Shown here: positions 7,166-16,269 of the stretch, one piece after another
Layout: every line of letters begins with the position of its first letter
Position numbering within the stretch: position 1 is the first letter of the stretch
From: Tissierellia bacterium KA00581
Lineage (GTDB): Bacteria; Bacillota; Clostridia; Tissierellales; Peptoniphilaceae
Reading direction: 5' to 3'
Length of the DNA stretch: 40,880 bases
Assembly: GCA_001552895.1 (NCBI GenBank)
Contig: KQ959643.1
Location: 1-40,880, forward strand
Position numbers and translations under genes: made by a program
The notes under the pieces: model-generated
Database searches by the model: none
Told to the model about the DNA's origin: nothing
What the model saw: the letters and a program-made list of their open reading frames with translations, nothing else

Positions 7166-9733
7166 ATGAAAGAAAAGTTTAATATTGAAGGAATGAGTTG
7201 TTCTGCTTGTTCTTCTTCGATACAAAAAGCTGTTGGAAATCTTAAAGGAGTTAAAGATGTAACGGTTAATTTGTTAAGCAATTATATGATTGTTGATTAT
7301 GATGAAAAAATTATTTCAAGTAAAGATATAGAAAATAAGGTTAAAAGTATAGGATATATTGCAATTTGTGAAAATAATGAAAATCATAAAGATTTTAAAA
7401 ATTTTAATGATGAATACTACAAAAAAGAAAGTTATGAATTGAAAAAAAGAGTTATATTTTCTTTTATATTTTTGATTTTTCTTATGTATGTTTCAATGGG
7501 ATATATGTTTGGATTTTATACTTTTGATTTTTTAAAAGGTTATAAAAATGCGATAAATTTTACATTTACACAATTTCTTTTAACTTTACCCATTATGTAT
7601 ATAAATAGAAAATATTACATACGAGGATTTAAGGCGTTGATTAAAAGAAATGCAAATATGGACTCTTTAGTTGCCATAAGTTCAATGGCTAGTGTGATTT
7701 TTGGTATTTATGTTATATATAAACTTTCTTTTGCTCTTAGAGATTATGATTATGAAACATTAAAAAGATATTATCACAATATATATTTTGAATCTGCGGG
7801 TATGATTTTAACTTTGATAACTTTTGGAAAATATTTAGAAAGTATATCGAAAAATAAAACAAATGATGCAGTTAAAAAACTAATGGATTTATCAGCAAAA
7901 AAAGCTATTGTAATTAGAAATGGTAAAGAAATTGAAATAGATGTAGATAAAATAGAAAAAAATGATATTTTAGTTGTAAAGCAAGGCTTTTCAGTTTGTG
8001 CAGATGGTAAGATAATTGAAGGAAGTGGACTTTTTGATACTTCTTCAATAACTGGTGAAAGTTTCCCTTTAGAGAAAACAGTTGGGGATTTTGTTCTTGC
8101 ATCTTCTATACTAAAGGAAGGTTATGTAAAAGTTCTATCTCAAAAAGTTAAAGATGAAACTGTCTTTTCTAAGATAATAAAACTTGTAGAACAAGCAAAT
8201 AACACAAAGCCGAAAATTGCAAAAATTGTAGATAAAGTAGCATATTTTTTTGTTCCTATTGTTATAATGATATCTATAATAACTTTTTTAGTTTGGATAT
8301 TACTTGGAAGAAGATTTGAATTTGCACTTGAAATGGCAATAAGTGTTTTAGTTATATCTTGCCCTTGTGCATTAGGTCTTGCAACTCCTGTTGCAATAAT
8401 GGTAGCAACTGGAAAGTCGGCAAGACTTGGAATTTTGGTTAAAACATCGCAAAGCTTAGAGAGTTTAAAAAATGTTGATGTAGTTGTATTTGATAAAACA
8501 GCAACTTTAACAGAAGGAAAATTTACCATAACAAATATCATTTCAAATAAGATTGAGAAAAGAAAATTACTTGAAATTTTATATTCTCTAGAAAGTAAAT
8601 CACAACATCCACTAGCAATTTCTATATGTGAATATGCTAAAAGAGAAAATATAATAACTTTAGATGTTTCAAATTTTGAAAGTAAAATAGGCTATGGAAT
8701 CTCTGGTATTATAGAAGGAAAAAAATATTTTTTAGGCAATTTAAAATATATAGTTAACGACTATAATTTACCAAAAGAATTTTATAATTATTTTAAAAAA
8801 TTTTCTCTAGAAGCTAAAAGTGTTATGTTTTTAAAAAATGAAGAAGAAATTTTAGCACTTATTGCAATTGCAGATAAAATAAAACAAACATCTAAAGAAA
8901 CCGTAGATATTTTAAAAAGTATGAATATAAAAACTATCATGTTGACAGGAGATAATGAAAATGTAGCTAAAAATATTTCTGAAAAATTAAATTTAGATGA
9001 GTTTTTTCATTCATTACTTCCTGAAGATAAGCAAAAAATTATAAAGAAATTACTTTCTGAAAACAAAAAAGTAATAATGGTAGGCGATGGAATTAACGAC
9101 TCTCCTTCTTTATCTTTAGCAACTGTTGGAATTTCTGTTAGAAATGGTACAGATATAGCTATTGAAAGCTCAGATGTAGTTTTGATAAGTGATGATATGA
9201 AATCTATAATTAACCTTATAAATTTAGCAAAAAAAACTATAAGAAATATAAAAGAAAATTTATTTTGGGCATTTATCTATAACATACTTTTAATTCCACT
9301 TGCTGCAGGAGTTTTGTATATTCCTTTTAAAATACGTTTAAATCCTATGATAGCATCTTTTTCTATGAGTTTAAGTTCTCTTTTTGTAGTTTTAAATGCT
9401 CTTAGGTTAAATAGATTTAAAGGATTAGATATGAAAAAAGATAAACAAAAAGAAGCTAAGTTTGAAAATGTAGAATTTAAAAAAATAAATATAGAAGAAA
9501 AAATAAAAAAAGAAGGTGTAAATATGAAAAAAATTGTAATTATTGAGGGAATGATGTGTGATCATTGTAAAAAACGTATAGAAAAAGAGTTTAATAAATT
9601 AGAAGATGTAGTAAATGCTAAGGTTGATTTAGAAAAAAAATCTTTAACATTAGAATCTAAAAATGAAATTTCAGATGAAAAAATTAAAGAAATAATAAAA
9701 AATTTAGATTATAAATTTATAAAATTTATTTAA
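7166..9733 (+). CDS. copA: Cu+-exporting P1B-type ATPase with N- and C-terminal HMA domains
   Basis: Membrane pump of 855 aa exporting Cu+. An N-terminal heavy-metal domain has Cys12 and Cys15 (MSCSAC). The transmembrane metal site is Cys399-Pro-Cys401. TM7 has YN-x4-P and TM8 MSLSS...NALRL, the Cu+ signatures. TGES, SQHPLA and GDGINDSPSL are intact. The phosphorylation motif reads DKTATLT (Asp443), with Ala446 where the family has Gly. After the last helix a lysine/glutamate-rich linker leads to a second HMA domain (residues 787-855, Cys798 and Cys801, MMCDHC). Most CopA proteins have HMA domains only at the N-terminus. The C-terminal domain has its own ribosome site and ATG (see 9524). It is flanked by terminators or promoters and is probably monocistronic. 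Confidence 0.93.
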   Translation: MKEKFNIEGMSCSACSSSIQKAVGNLKGVKDVTVNLLSNYMIVDYDEKIISSKDIENKVKSIGYIAICENNENHKDFKNFNDEYYKKESYELKKRVIFSFIFLIFLMYVSMGYMFGFYTFDFLKGYKNAINFTFTQFLLTLPIMYINRKYYIRGFKALIKRNANMDSLVAISSMASVIFGIYVIYKLSFALRDYDYETLKRYYHNIYFESAGMILTLITFGKYLESISKNKTNDAVKKLMDLSAKKAIVIRNGKEIEIDVDKIEKNDILVVKQGFSVCADGKIIEGSGLFDTSSITGESFPLEKTVGDFVLASSILKEGYVKVLSQKVKDETVFSKIIKLVEQANNTKPKIAKIVDKVAYFFVPIVIMISIITFLVWILLGRRFEFALEMAISVLVISCPCALGLATPVAIMVATGKSARLGILVKTSQSLESLKNVDVVVFDKTATLTEGKFTITNIISNKIEKRKLLEILYSLESKSQHPLAISICEYAKRENIITLDVSNFESKIGYGISGIIEGKKYFLGNLKYIVNDYNLPKEFYNYFKKFSLEAKSVMFLKNEEEILALIAIADKIKQTSKETVDILKSMNIKTIMLTGDNENVAKNISEKLNLDEFFHSLLPEDKQKIIKKLLSENKKVIMVGDGINDSPSLSLATVGISVRNGTDIAIESSDVVLISDDMKSIINLINLAKKTIRNIKENLFWAFIYNILLIPLAAGVLYIPFKIRLNPMIASFSMSLSSLFVVLNALRLNRFKGLDMKKDKQKEAKFENVEFKKINIEEKIKKEGVNMKKIVIIEGMMCDHCKKRIEKEFNKLEDVVNAKVDLEKKSLTLESKNEISDEKIKEIIKNLDYKFIKFI
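9511..9526 (+). promoter_or_regulatory. Internal ribosome site and ATG within copA
   Basis: AGAAGGTG (9511-9518) matches the ideal AGGAGGTG at seven of eight positions and lies 5 nt before an in-frame ATG (9524). This is as good as sites before genuine genes in the window. It would start translation exactly at the C-terminal HMA domain. Confidence 0.55.
9524..9733 (+). CDS. Possible independently translated CopZ-like copper chaperone
   Basis: In-frame internal product of 69 aa corresponding to copA codons 787-855. It begins MKKIVIIEGMMCDHCKK, a complete HMA/CopZ fold with metal-binding CxxC (MMCDHC), and ends at the copA stop. Its size matches free-standing CopZ (about 68-70 aa). The ribosome site at 9511-9518 supports separate initiation. 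It would carry Cu+ to the pump in the cytoplasm. The alternative is that the site is only a relic of a copA-copZ gene fusion. Confidence 0.45.
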   Translation: MKKIVIIEGMMCDHCKKRIEKEFNKLEDVVNAKVDLEKKSLTLESKNEISDEKIKEIIKNLDYKFIKFI

Positions 9734-9849
9734 AGTTAAGTTTTTTATTTCAAAAATGAAATAAAAAAAGTAAAAGTTAAGTTATAGAAATATTTTTGTA
9801 ATATTTTTGTAACTTTTTTTACTTTTTTGGGTATTTTTTTAAAAAAATG

Positions 9850-9858
9850 TGCTATAAT
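9850..9858 (+). promoter_or_regulatory. Extended -10 promoter of the ftsEX operon
   Basis: TGC-TATAAT, about 30 nt before the ftsE start, with no convincing -35. The upstream gap 9734-9849 holds AT-rich hairpins, for example the 12-bp stem 9741-9752 with 9757-9768, that may end copA transcription. Confidence 0.6.
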
Positions 9859-9888
9859 ATATAAGGATATAAAAAAAGAGGTGATATT

Positions 9889-10575
9889 TTGTTAGAATTT
9901 ATAGATGTAACAAAAATGTACAAAAATGATGTTTGTGCATTAAAAGATCTTAGTTTTAGAATTGAAGATGGTGAGTTTGTTTTTTTAATTGGAGCAAGTG
10001 GTGCTGGAAAAACAAGCATTATAAAACTACTGTTAAGAGAAATTAAACCTACTTCTGGTGAAATAATTGTTGATGATTTGAATATTGTAAAACTTAAAAA
10101 TAGAAAAATACCATATCTTAGAAGAACTATGGGAGTAGTTTTTCAAGATTTTAGACTTTTAGAAGGAAAAACTGTATTTGATAATGTAAAATATCCATTA
10201 CAAATTTTAGGAGTTTCTAAAAAAGAAATTAATAAGAAAGTTACAGAGCTTTTAGAACTTGTTGGACTTTCAGATAGAAAAGATGCTTTTCCTAATCAGT
10301 TATCTGGAGGAGAACAACAAAGAGTTTGTATTGCAAGAGCGATTGTAAACAATCCTAAGTTTTTAATTGCAGATGAACCTACAGGTAATTTAGACCCAAA
10401 TACTTCAGAAGAAATTATGAAAGCTCTTATTGATATAAACGCAAAAGGAACTACAGTTATTGTTTCAACACATGATAGATACATAGTAGATAAACTTAAA
10501 AAAAGAGTAATTTGTATGCAAAGTGGTTCTTTAATAAGTGATAAAGTAGAAGGAGGATATTGTGAATTCAATTAG
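9889..10575 (+). CDS. ftsE: Cell division ATP-binding protein FtsE
   Basis: Cytoplasmic ABC ATPase of 228 aa that pairs with FtsX to control septal peptidoglycan hydrolysis. Walker A spans residues 35-43 (GASGAGKTS), the signature is LSGGEQQRV and Walker B is [13 protein letters not shown]. The start is a TTG with GAGGTGAT just upstream; no in-frame ATG is nearby. It is the first gene of a four-gene operon and overlaps ftsX by 14 bp, so the two subunits are probably translationally coupled. Confidence 0.95.
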   Translation: MLEFIDVTKMYKNDVCALKDLSFRIEDGEFVFLIGASGAGKTSIIKLLLREIKPTSGEIIVDDLNIVKLKNRKIPYLRRTMGVVFQDFRLLEGKTVFDNVKYPLQILGVSKKEINKKVTELLELVGLSDRKDAFPNQLSGGEQQRVCIARAIVNNPKFLIADEPTGNLDPNTSEEIMKALIDINAKGTTVIVSTHDRYIVDKLKKRVICMQSGSLISDKVEGGYCEFN

Positions 10576-11458
10576 AATTTTTATCTCTTCCATTAAGGAA
10601 GGTATAGTTGGAGTTTGGAGAAATCTTTCTATGGGAATTGCCTCTGTTATTTCTATTTGTTCAATGCTTTTGATCTTAGGTGGGATAACTTTTGGAGTTT
10701 TTACTGCAAATAACGTAGTTTCCGATATGAAAACAAAAGTTGACCAAATAGATGTTATTTTGGTTCCAGATATAAATAAAACTAAAGTTAAAGAAATAGA
10801 AAAAAATTTAAAAAATATTGAAAATGTTAAAGAAATAAATTATGTTTCAAAACAAGAAGCACTAGATAAAATGAAAACTCAATGGAAAGAAAATGCCTTT
10901 TTGCTTGAAGGAATGGATTCTGCATTACCTGAAAGTTTTGAGCTTAAAGTTTCTAGTATAGAAAATTCAAATGATGTTGCACAAAATATAACTGGCATAG
11001 ACGGTGTTGAAAAAGTTGTATACTATAAAGATGTTATAGATAAGATAACAAAAGTTTCTGATATAGTAAAATATGTAGGTATTGGACTTGTTGGAGTTTT
11101 GCTTTTAGTAAGCTTTTTTATCATGACTATAACTATTAAACTTACAGTTATTGCAAGAAGAAAAGAAATAAGTATAAAAAAATATATCGGAGCTACAAAT
11201 GCAAGTATTACAGGTCCATTTGTTGTAGAGGGTATGATTCTTGGAATTTTAGGAGCAGGTATTGCATTTTCAATAATTTTCTTTTCGTATAGATATGTTT
11301 TTTATAGTTTTTCTTTTGGAGTTGGAAATTTTATTTCAAATTACTTATTACCTATAGATGTATTCGCTTTTTATATGGCAATAGCTTATTTTGGAATTGG
11401 TATAGGAATTGGTGTTTTAGCATCAATATTTTCAAGTAGAAAGTATATGAAAGTGTAG
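10562..11458 (+). CDS. ftsX: Cell division protein FtsX
   Basis: Membrane partner of FtsE (298 aa) with the standard layout. One helix lies near residues 20-45, then an extracellular domain (about 50-165), then three helices in the C-terminal half. The GTG start is preceded by AAGGAGG, and the gene overlaps ftsE. The large extracellular loop of FtsX binds and activates a coiled-coil murein hydrolase, and such a protein is encoded 7 nt downstream. Confidence 0.94.
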   Translation: MNSIRIFISSIKEGIVGVWRNLSMGIASVISICSMLLILGGITFGVFTANNVVSDMKTKVDQIDVILVPDINKTKVKEIEKNLKNIENVKEINYVSKQEALDKMKTQWKENAFLLEGMDSALPESFELKVSSIENSNDVAQNITGIDGVEKVVYYKDVIDKITKVSDIVKYVGIGLVGVLLLVSFFIMTITIKLTVIARRKEISIKKYIGATNASITGPFVVEGMILGILGAGIAFSIIFFSYRYVFYSFSFGVGNFISNYLLPIDVFAFYMAIAYFGIGIGIGVLASIFSSRKYMKV

Positions 11459-11465
11459 GTGTTTT

Positions 11466-12668
11466 ATGAAAAAGAAAAAATTTATAGCTTTGTTATTGAT
11501 GTTTTCAATGTTATTTTCACCTTCTTTTATTTATGCAGATAAAGTTGATGATTTAAAAGAAGAAAAGCAAAATCATAAAGACAACTTAGATAGCAAAAAG
11601 AAAAATATAGAAGATATGACAGCTGAGAAAGATTCTTTATTTGGACAAATTGTTGAAAAAGAAAAGATGATTAAACAGCTTGATGATGAACTTCAAGAAA
11701 TGGAAGAATTAATCAAAAAAATTGCCTTAGAAATTGATCAGTCAAATGAGAAAATAAAGGAACTTGAAGAAAGAATTAAGAAAAATGAAGAACTTTTCAA
11801 AAAAAGAGTTAGAGTAATGTATGGTAACAAAGATCTTAATTCTATTGAAGTTTTGTTTTCTTCATCAAATATAAGAGATTTTATTTCAAGATATTTTATG
11901 ATGCAATCTATTGCAGATTATGATAAAAAACTTATTACTTCTCTTAAAAATGATAAAGCTTCTTTGGTAAAAGAAAAAGAAATTCTTGAAGAAAAAAAGG
12001 AAGAAAAAATAAAAGCTAAAAAGGAAAAAGAAATAAAACTTCAAACTTATAGTGAAGAAGTTTCTAAAAATAAAGATTTGATTTCAAAACTTGAAGAAAA
12101 TATTACTTTTACAGAATCAGAAGTTGCAGATCTTGAAAGAAAGGTAAGACAACTAGATGCAAATATAAGTTTTGAAGAAAAAGTAAAAGCAGATGTTTTA
12201 AGAGAAATGTCTGAAAGAAAATTACAAAGTCAAGTTCAATCTGGTGAAATAAAAGATCTTCCAACAAATGGAGAAATGTCTTGGCCAGTTCCTGGATACT
12301 TTTCAATTTCAAGTTACTTTGGACCTCGTGGTTCGATAATGGGATATGCAGGTCTTGAAAGACATACTGGAGTAGATATTCCAGCACCTACAGGAACTCC
12401 AGTTTATTCAGCTACAGACGGAGTTGTAATAAAATCTGGATGGGATAGTTCTGGTTTTGGAAATATGGTTATGATTCAATATACTAACAATATTACAATC
12501 ATATATGGTCATAATTCAAGTTTAGTTGTAAGTGCAGGACAAAGAGTTTCAAGAGGACAAGTGCTTTCTTTAGTTGGATCAACAGGATATTCAACAGGAC
12601 CACATTTACATTTTGAAGTTAGAGTAAACGGATCTCCTGTAAATCCATTACCATATTTGAGATCATAG
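11466..12668 (+). CDS. Secreted coiled-coil M23 murein hydrolase (PcsB/EnvC-like)
   Basis: Exported protein of 400 aa. The signal peptide ends at IYA-DK (about residue 24). Long charged coiled coils span about 25-110 and 160-260, and an M23/LytM peptidase domain covers 275-400. Zinc ligands His300, Asp304 (HTGVD) and His382, and catalytic His349 (YGHN) and His380 (HLHFEV), are all present. In this family the coiled coil docks on FtsX and opens the enzyme in response to FtsE ATP hydrolysis. Placement directly after ftsX supports that role. Unlike streptococcal PcsB, which has a CHAP domain, the catalytic part here is M23 with intact residues. Confidence 0.9.
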   Translation: MKKKKFIALLLMFSMLFSPSFIYADKVDDLKEEKQNHKDNLDSKKKNIEDMTAEKDSLFGQIVEKEKMIKQLDDELQEMEELIKKIALEIDQSNEKIKELEERIKKNEELFKKRVRVMYGNKDLNSIEVLFSSSNIRDFISRYFMMQSIADYDKKLITSLKNDKASLVKEKEILEEKKEEKIKAKKEKEIKLQTYSEEVSKNKDLISKLEENITFTESEVADLERKVRQLDANISFEEKVKADVLREMSERKLQSQVQSGEIKDLPTNGEMSWPVPGYFSISSYFGPRGSIMGYAGLERHTGVDIPAPTGTPVYSATDGVVIKSGWDSSGFGNMVMIQYTNNITIIYGHNSSLVVSAGQRVSRGQVLSLVGSTGYSTGPHLHFEVRVNGSPVNPLPYLRS

Positions 12669-12677
12669 GAGAGTTAT

Positions 12678-13871
12678 ATGCGTAAAAATAAAAAATTAGT
12701 ATCATTTTTTATTGTTTTACTTATTTTATCTTCTTTTATTTCATATAAAGCAGGTAAGAATGCTTCTGTTTTTTCATCTACTAAAAGTGATGATAAGTTT
12801 GTAGATTATGGAAGTTTTAAACCATTTTTAGATATCATAAAAGAAAAGTATTATTTTGATATTGACTATGATAAAATGAATACAGAAGTAAAAAAAGCGA
12901 TGTTTAAATCCCTTGGAGATCCATACACTCAATATATGACAGAAGAAGATATGGAACAACTTAAAAGAACAAGTACAAGTAAATTTATAGGAATAGGTGT
13001 TCAAGTAAGTGTAAACGAAAAAGGAGAAGTTGTAGTTATTTCTCCTATAAAAAATGGTCCAAGTGAAAAAGCAGGAATTTTAGCTGAAGATATAATTGTT
13101 AAAATAAATGACGAAGAAGTAAAGAAAAATGATTTAGAAACTAATATTAAACTTATTCGTGGAGATGAAAAAATAGGAACTCCAGTTAAGATTACTGTAA
13201 GAAGAGTTAAAGACGGAAAAGAAGAATTATTAGATTTTGATATAAAAAGAGAAGAAATTACAACAGAAACTGTACATCATGAAATGTTAGAAAATAATAT
13301 TTTATACGTTTCAATTTCTACTTTTGCAGAAAAGACAGGAGATGATTTTGAATCTGCAGTTGATGATGGAATAAAAAATGGTGCAAAATCAATTATAATA
13401 GATTTAAGAAACAATCCAGGTGGGCTTTTAACAGCAGTAAAACAAGTTGCAGATAAGATATTACCAGAATCTGTTATCATGAAAACTGTAGATTCTAAAG
13501 GAAAAGAATCTTTTGAAAAAGCTACAAAAGGAGAAGTTGACCTTCCTATTTTAGTTTTGATAAATAAAGGCTCTGCATCAGCATCTGAAGTTTTAAGTGT
13601 TGCTCTTAGAGATAATGGAAAAGCAAAATTAGTTGGTGAAAAGTCCTTTGGTAAAGGGATAATTCAATCAATTTTTCCAGTTGACAATCACGGAAAAGCT
13701 GAAGGAGTTAAAATTACTATTGCGGAATATTTTGGACCTAAAGGAACAAAAATAAATAAAGTTGGTTTAGATCCAGATTATTTTGTAGAACAAAAAGATG
13801 TAAGAAAAATAGGATTAGATCATATAAAAGAAGATTTACAATTACAAAAAGCAATTGAACTTTTAAAATAA
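12678..13871 (+). CDS. ctpA: Carboxy-terminal processing serine protease (S41, PDZ)
   Basis: Membrane-anchored extracellular protease of 397 aa. It has an N-terminal hydrophobic anchor (residues 7-25), a PDZ domain (about 90-190) and an S41 catalytic domain. The catalytic dyad is Ser301 and Lys326, with Glu304, in GSASASE and SFGKG. It follows the M23 hydrolase by 9 nt and ends the operon before a strong terminator. CtpA proteases cleave C-termini of exported proteins and in some bacteria control hydrolase levels; a link to the neighbouring hydrolase is inference. Confidence 0.92.
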   Translation: MRKNKKLVSFFIVLLILSSFISYKAGKNASVFSSTKSDDKFVDYGSFKPFLDIIKEKYYFDIDYDKMNTEVKKAMFKSLGDPYTQYMTEEDMEQLKRTSTSKFIGIGVQVSVNEKGEVVVISPIKNGPSEKAGILAEDIIVKINDEEVKKNDLETNIKLIRGDEKIGTPVKITVRRVKDGKEELLDFDIKREEITTETVHHEMLENNILYVSISTFAEKTGDDFESAVDDGIKNGAKSIIIDLRNNPGGLLTAVKQVADKILPESVIMKTVDSKGKESFEKATKGEVDLPILVLINKGSASASEVLSVALRDNGKAKLVGEKSFGKGIIQSIFPVDNHGKAEGVKITIAEYFGPKGTKINKVGLDPDYFVEQKDVRKIGLDHIKEDLQLQKAIELLK

Positions 13872-13878
13872 ATAAAAT

Positions 13879-13915
13879 AAAAAAAGAAAAGATAACTATA
13901 GTCTTTTCTTTTTTT
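13879..13915. terminator. Bidirectional terminator between ctpA and the radical SAM gene
   Basis: A perfect 14-bp stem, AAAAAAAGAAAAGA (13879-13892) with TCTTTTCTTTTTTT (13902-13915), loop TAACTATAG. The A-run and T-run make it usable from both strands, which suits the convergent genes on either side. Confidence 0.8.
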
Positions 13916-14009
13916 ATTTAAAATTAATGCTTTTAACTTTTTTAATATTTACATATAGAAAATAAAAACAAGATAAAAAATTAAAAAAATTTTGCTTTTA
14001 TAAATACTT

Positions 14010-14918
14010 TTATTTAATTTTGTTTTTAAAATTTTTTCCTTGAAAAGAATTTTTTTCTTTTAAAATCTTTCCTACTTGTCCTATTACTTTTATTTTGTTT
14101 TTTGACCAAGTTGGATATATAAGTTTGTTTCTATCTCCATCACCTGTTATTCTGTGTATTACAATATCTTTATCTAAGTTTTCTATTGCCATTATTAGAG
14201 CATCAATATATGAGTTAAAATCTAATAGTTTAAATTTCTTTTCTAAATAATCTTTATATAATTCACAGTCATTTTGTATATATAGGTTGTGTATTTTTAA
14301 GCCCCAAGGTTTTAATTCATTTACATAATCTATCGTGTTTTTAAAATCTATAATCGTTTCATTTGGTAGTCCAAATATTATATGAAAAATTAACTTTATA
14401 TTTAGTTTTTTTAATTTCTTAACACAAAGTTTAAATGTTTTTAAATCATAACCAATATTCATATTATCTCTTGTTTTTTCATTTGAACTTTGAAGTCCAA
14501 GTTCTATCCAAACTTCTATTTTTTTAGAAAGCTCTTCTAAAAGATTATAAATTTCATCATTAAAGCAGTCAGCTCTTGTAGCGATAGATAATACCTTTAC
14601 ATTTTCAAATTTAATAGCTTCATAATACATTTGTTTAAGTTTTGATGCTGGCATATATGTATTTGTATAATTTTGAAAATATGCTATATATGCACCAGTA
14701 TCTTTTTGTTTTAAAAAATTTTTTTGTAAATTCATCTGTTCTGTTATAGACGAAAGTTTATTTGTAAATTCACCAGAACCTTTTTGTGAACAAAATTTGC
14801 ACCCTTTATTACCATTTTTTCTATTTGGACAAGAAAACCCTCCATCAATGGAGAGTTTTAAAAGCTTTTTTCCAAAATTTTTTTTTAGATAATCACTTAA
14901 TCTGTTATACCTTTGCAT
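14010..14918 (-). CDS. TIGR01212-family radical SAM protein (YhcC/YtqA-like)
   Basis: Radical SAM enzyme of 302 aa of the Elp3-like type. The cluster cysteines are Cys30, Cys40 and Cys43, spaced C-x9-C-x2-C, as in the YhcC/YtqA family. The conserved SIDGGFSCPNR and GKGS-like opening and LGLQSSNEKT are visible. The molecular substrate of the family is not established to my knowledge. It begins 5 nt after the mreB-like gene and is probably co-transcribed with it. Confidence 0.88.
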   Translation of the reverse strand: MQRYNRLSDYLKKNFGKKLLKLSIDGGFSCPNRKNGNKGCKFCSQKGSGEFTNKLSSITEQMNLQKNFLKQKDTGAYIAYFQNYTNTYMPASKLKQMYYEAIKFENVKVLSIATRADCFNDEIYNLLEELSKKIEVWIELGLQSSNEKTRDNMNIGYDLKTFKLCVKKLKKLNIKLIFHIIFGLPNETIIDFKNTIDYVNELKPWGLKIHNLYIQNDCELYKDYLEKKFKLLDFNSYIDALIMAIENLDKDIVIHRITGDGDRNKLIYPTWSKNKIKVIGQVGKILKEKNSFQGKNFKNKIK

Positions 14919-14923
14919 AAAAA

Positions 14924-15979
14924 TTATCTCTTTCTTAATTGTTCTTTTTGTTCTAGTACATGTCTTTTTAATTCATCTAAATATTCTATTTCATCTTCTT
15001 GGAAGTTTGCATTATTTAAAAATTTTCCAGCACCTTTTATAACCATAAGTTCAGGATTTTCGGAATTTATAACTGAAAGTTTAGTTTTTTCTTTTATTAA
15101 ATCTGTTAAATATGGTATTTTTGCACTACCACCAGTTAAGATAAGCCCTTTTTCAAAAATATCTGCTATAAGTTCAGGTGGAGTTTTTGCAAGAGTTTGT
15201 GTTATCTCGTATAAAATTTTATTTAATACAGGAAATATAACCTTTAGAATATCTTCTCCATTTACAAAAATATTCATAGGTAAACCATTCATAACATTTC
15301 TTCCCTTTACTTCATAAAGCTCGTGAATATTTGTCTTAGATGTTACAACAGCAAGCTTTAAAGTTTCAGATGTTGTTTGCCCTATTAGCATATTATATCT
15401 TGTACGAATAAAATCCGATATAGCTTCATCAATTGTATTTCCAGCTATGCTTAAACTCTTAGCTATTATTATATCTCCATTTGAAATTACTGAAATATCT
15501 GTTTTTCCAGCTCCAACATCAACAACAATAGAACCTTTAGTTTCATTTACATTCACCCCACAAGCTAACGCTGCTGCGATTGTTTGTTCTAAAAGAATAA
15601 CTTTATGAGCACCTGATATTTTTACAGCTTGAATAATAGCTCTTTTTTGTACTTGTGTTTGTTCTGAAGGAATACAAACTATAACATTAGGTCTAAACAA
15701 ATTTTTTCCTATGGACTTTTTAATAACCCTTTTTACCATCGCCAAAGTAGCATCAAAATCAACGATACATCCTTTAACTATCGGTCTTTTTGCAACTATG
15801 TTACCAGGAAGGCGTCCAATTAATTTTTTAGCTTTTTCTCCATATGAAATAATTTTATTTCTGTAAGTATCCATAGTAACAATTGATGGTTCATTTACCT
15901 TAATTCCTTTATTTTCTACAAATGTTGTTATCTTTGAAGTCCCTAAATCTATTGCAAGTTTTTTTCTAAAATAATCCAT
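14924..15979 (-). CDS. MreB/Mbl-family actin-like protein
   Basis: Actin-fold ATPase of 351 aa that would form membrane-associated filaments directing wall synthesis. The phosphate-1 loop IDLGTSKITTF is near residue 10. Phosphate-2 is VVDVGAGKTDISVIS near 160, and the adenosine loop is LTGGSAKIPYL near 290. The block AKTPPELIADIFEKG is typical of MreB. A charged C-terminal tail (EYLDELKRHVLEQ) extends slightly beyond usual MreB. No mreC or mreD is adjacent; the downstream partner is a radical SAM gene. AGGAGA precedes the ATG. Which paralogue (MreB, Mbl or MreBH) cannot be fixed here. Confidence 0.87.
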   Translation of the reverse strand: MDYFRKKLAIDLGTSKITTFVENKGIKVNEPSIVTMDTYRNKIISYGEKAKKLIGRLPGNIVAKRPIVKGCIVDFDATLAMVKRVIKKSIGKNLFRPNVIVCIPSEQTQVQKRAIIQAVKISGAHKVILLEQTIAAALACGVNVNETKGSIVVDVGAGKTDISVISNGDIIIAKSLSIAGNTIDEAISDFIRTRYNMLIGQTTSETLKLAVVTSKTNIHELYEVKGRNVMNGLPMNIFVNGEDILKVIFPVLNKILYEITQTLAKTPPELIADIFEKGLILTGGSAKIPYLTDLIKEKTKLSVINSENPELMVIKGAGKFLNNANFQEDEIEYLDELKRHVLEQKEQLRKR

Positions 15980-16115
15980 ATTATCTCCTAAATTCTTTAT
16001 TCACCTATAATTTTACAACAAATTATGCATATAGTAAAGATAAAAATAAATTTATATTAAAAAATTTTTTTATATTTTACCTTATATTTACAACGTGGCA
16101 GAAGAAAAATATATC

Positions 16116-16144
16116 TTGAATTTGTAATAAATAGGTGTTATAAT
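16116..16144 (+). promoter_or_regulatory. Promoter of the two-component operon
   Basis: TTGAAT (16116-16121), 17 bp, TATAAT (16139-16144) with an upstream TGT making an extended -10. The leader would be about 120 nt. The divergent gap 15980-16269 must also hold the mreB-like promoter, which I could not place. Confidence 0.7.
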
Positions 16145-16269
16145 GCTTAATATATTGTAATTATTTATTTTTTATGTATAAATATAACGTGATATAAATA
16201 CTTTGTCTATATTATCATAAAGATATATAAAAAATATTAAATGCACAAATTAAATTAAGGAGAAATTTT

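Noticed and set aside
9741-9768. 12-bp A/T hairpin after copA as a definite terminator
   Set aside because: The stem is only A-T rich and is followed by A, not T; other partial hairpins overlap, so no firm call is possible.
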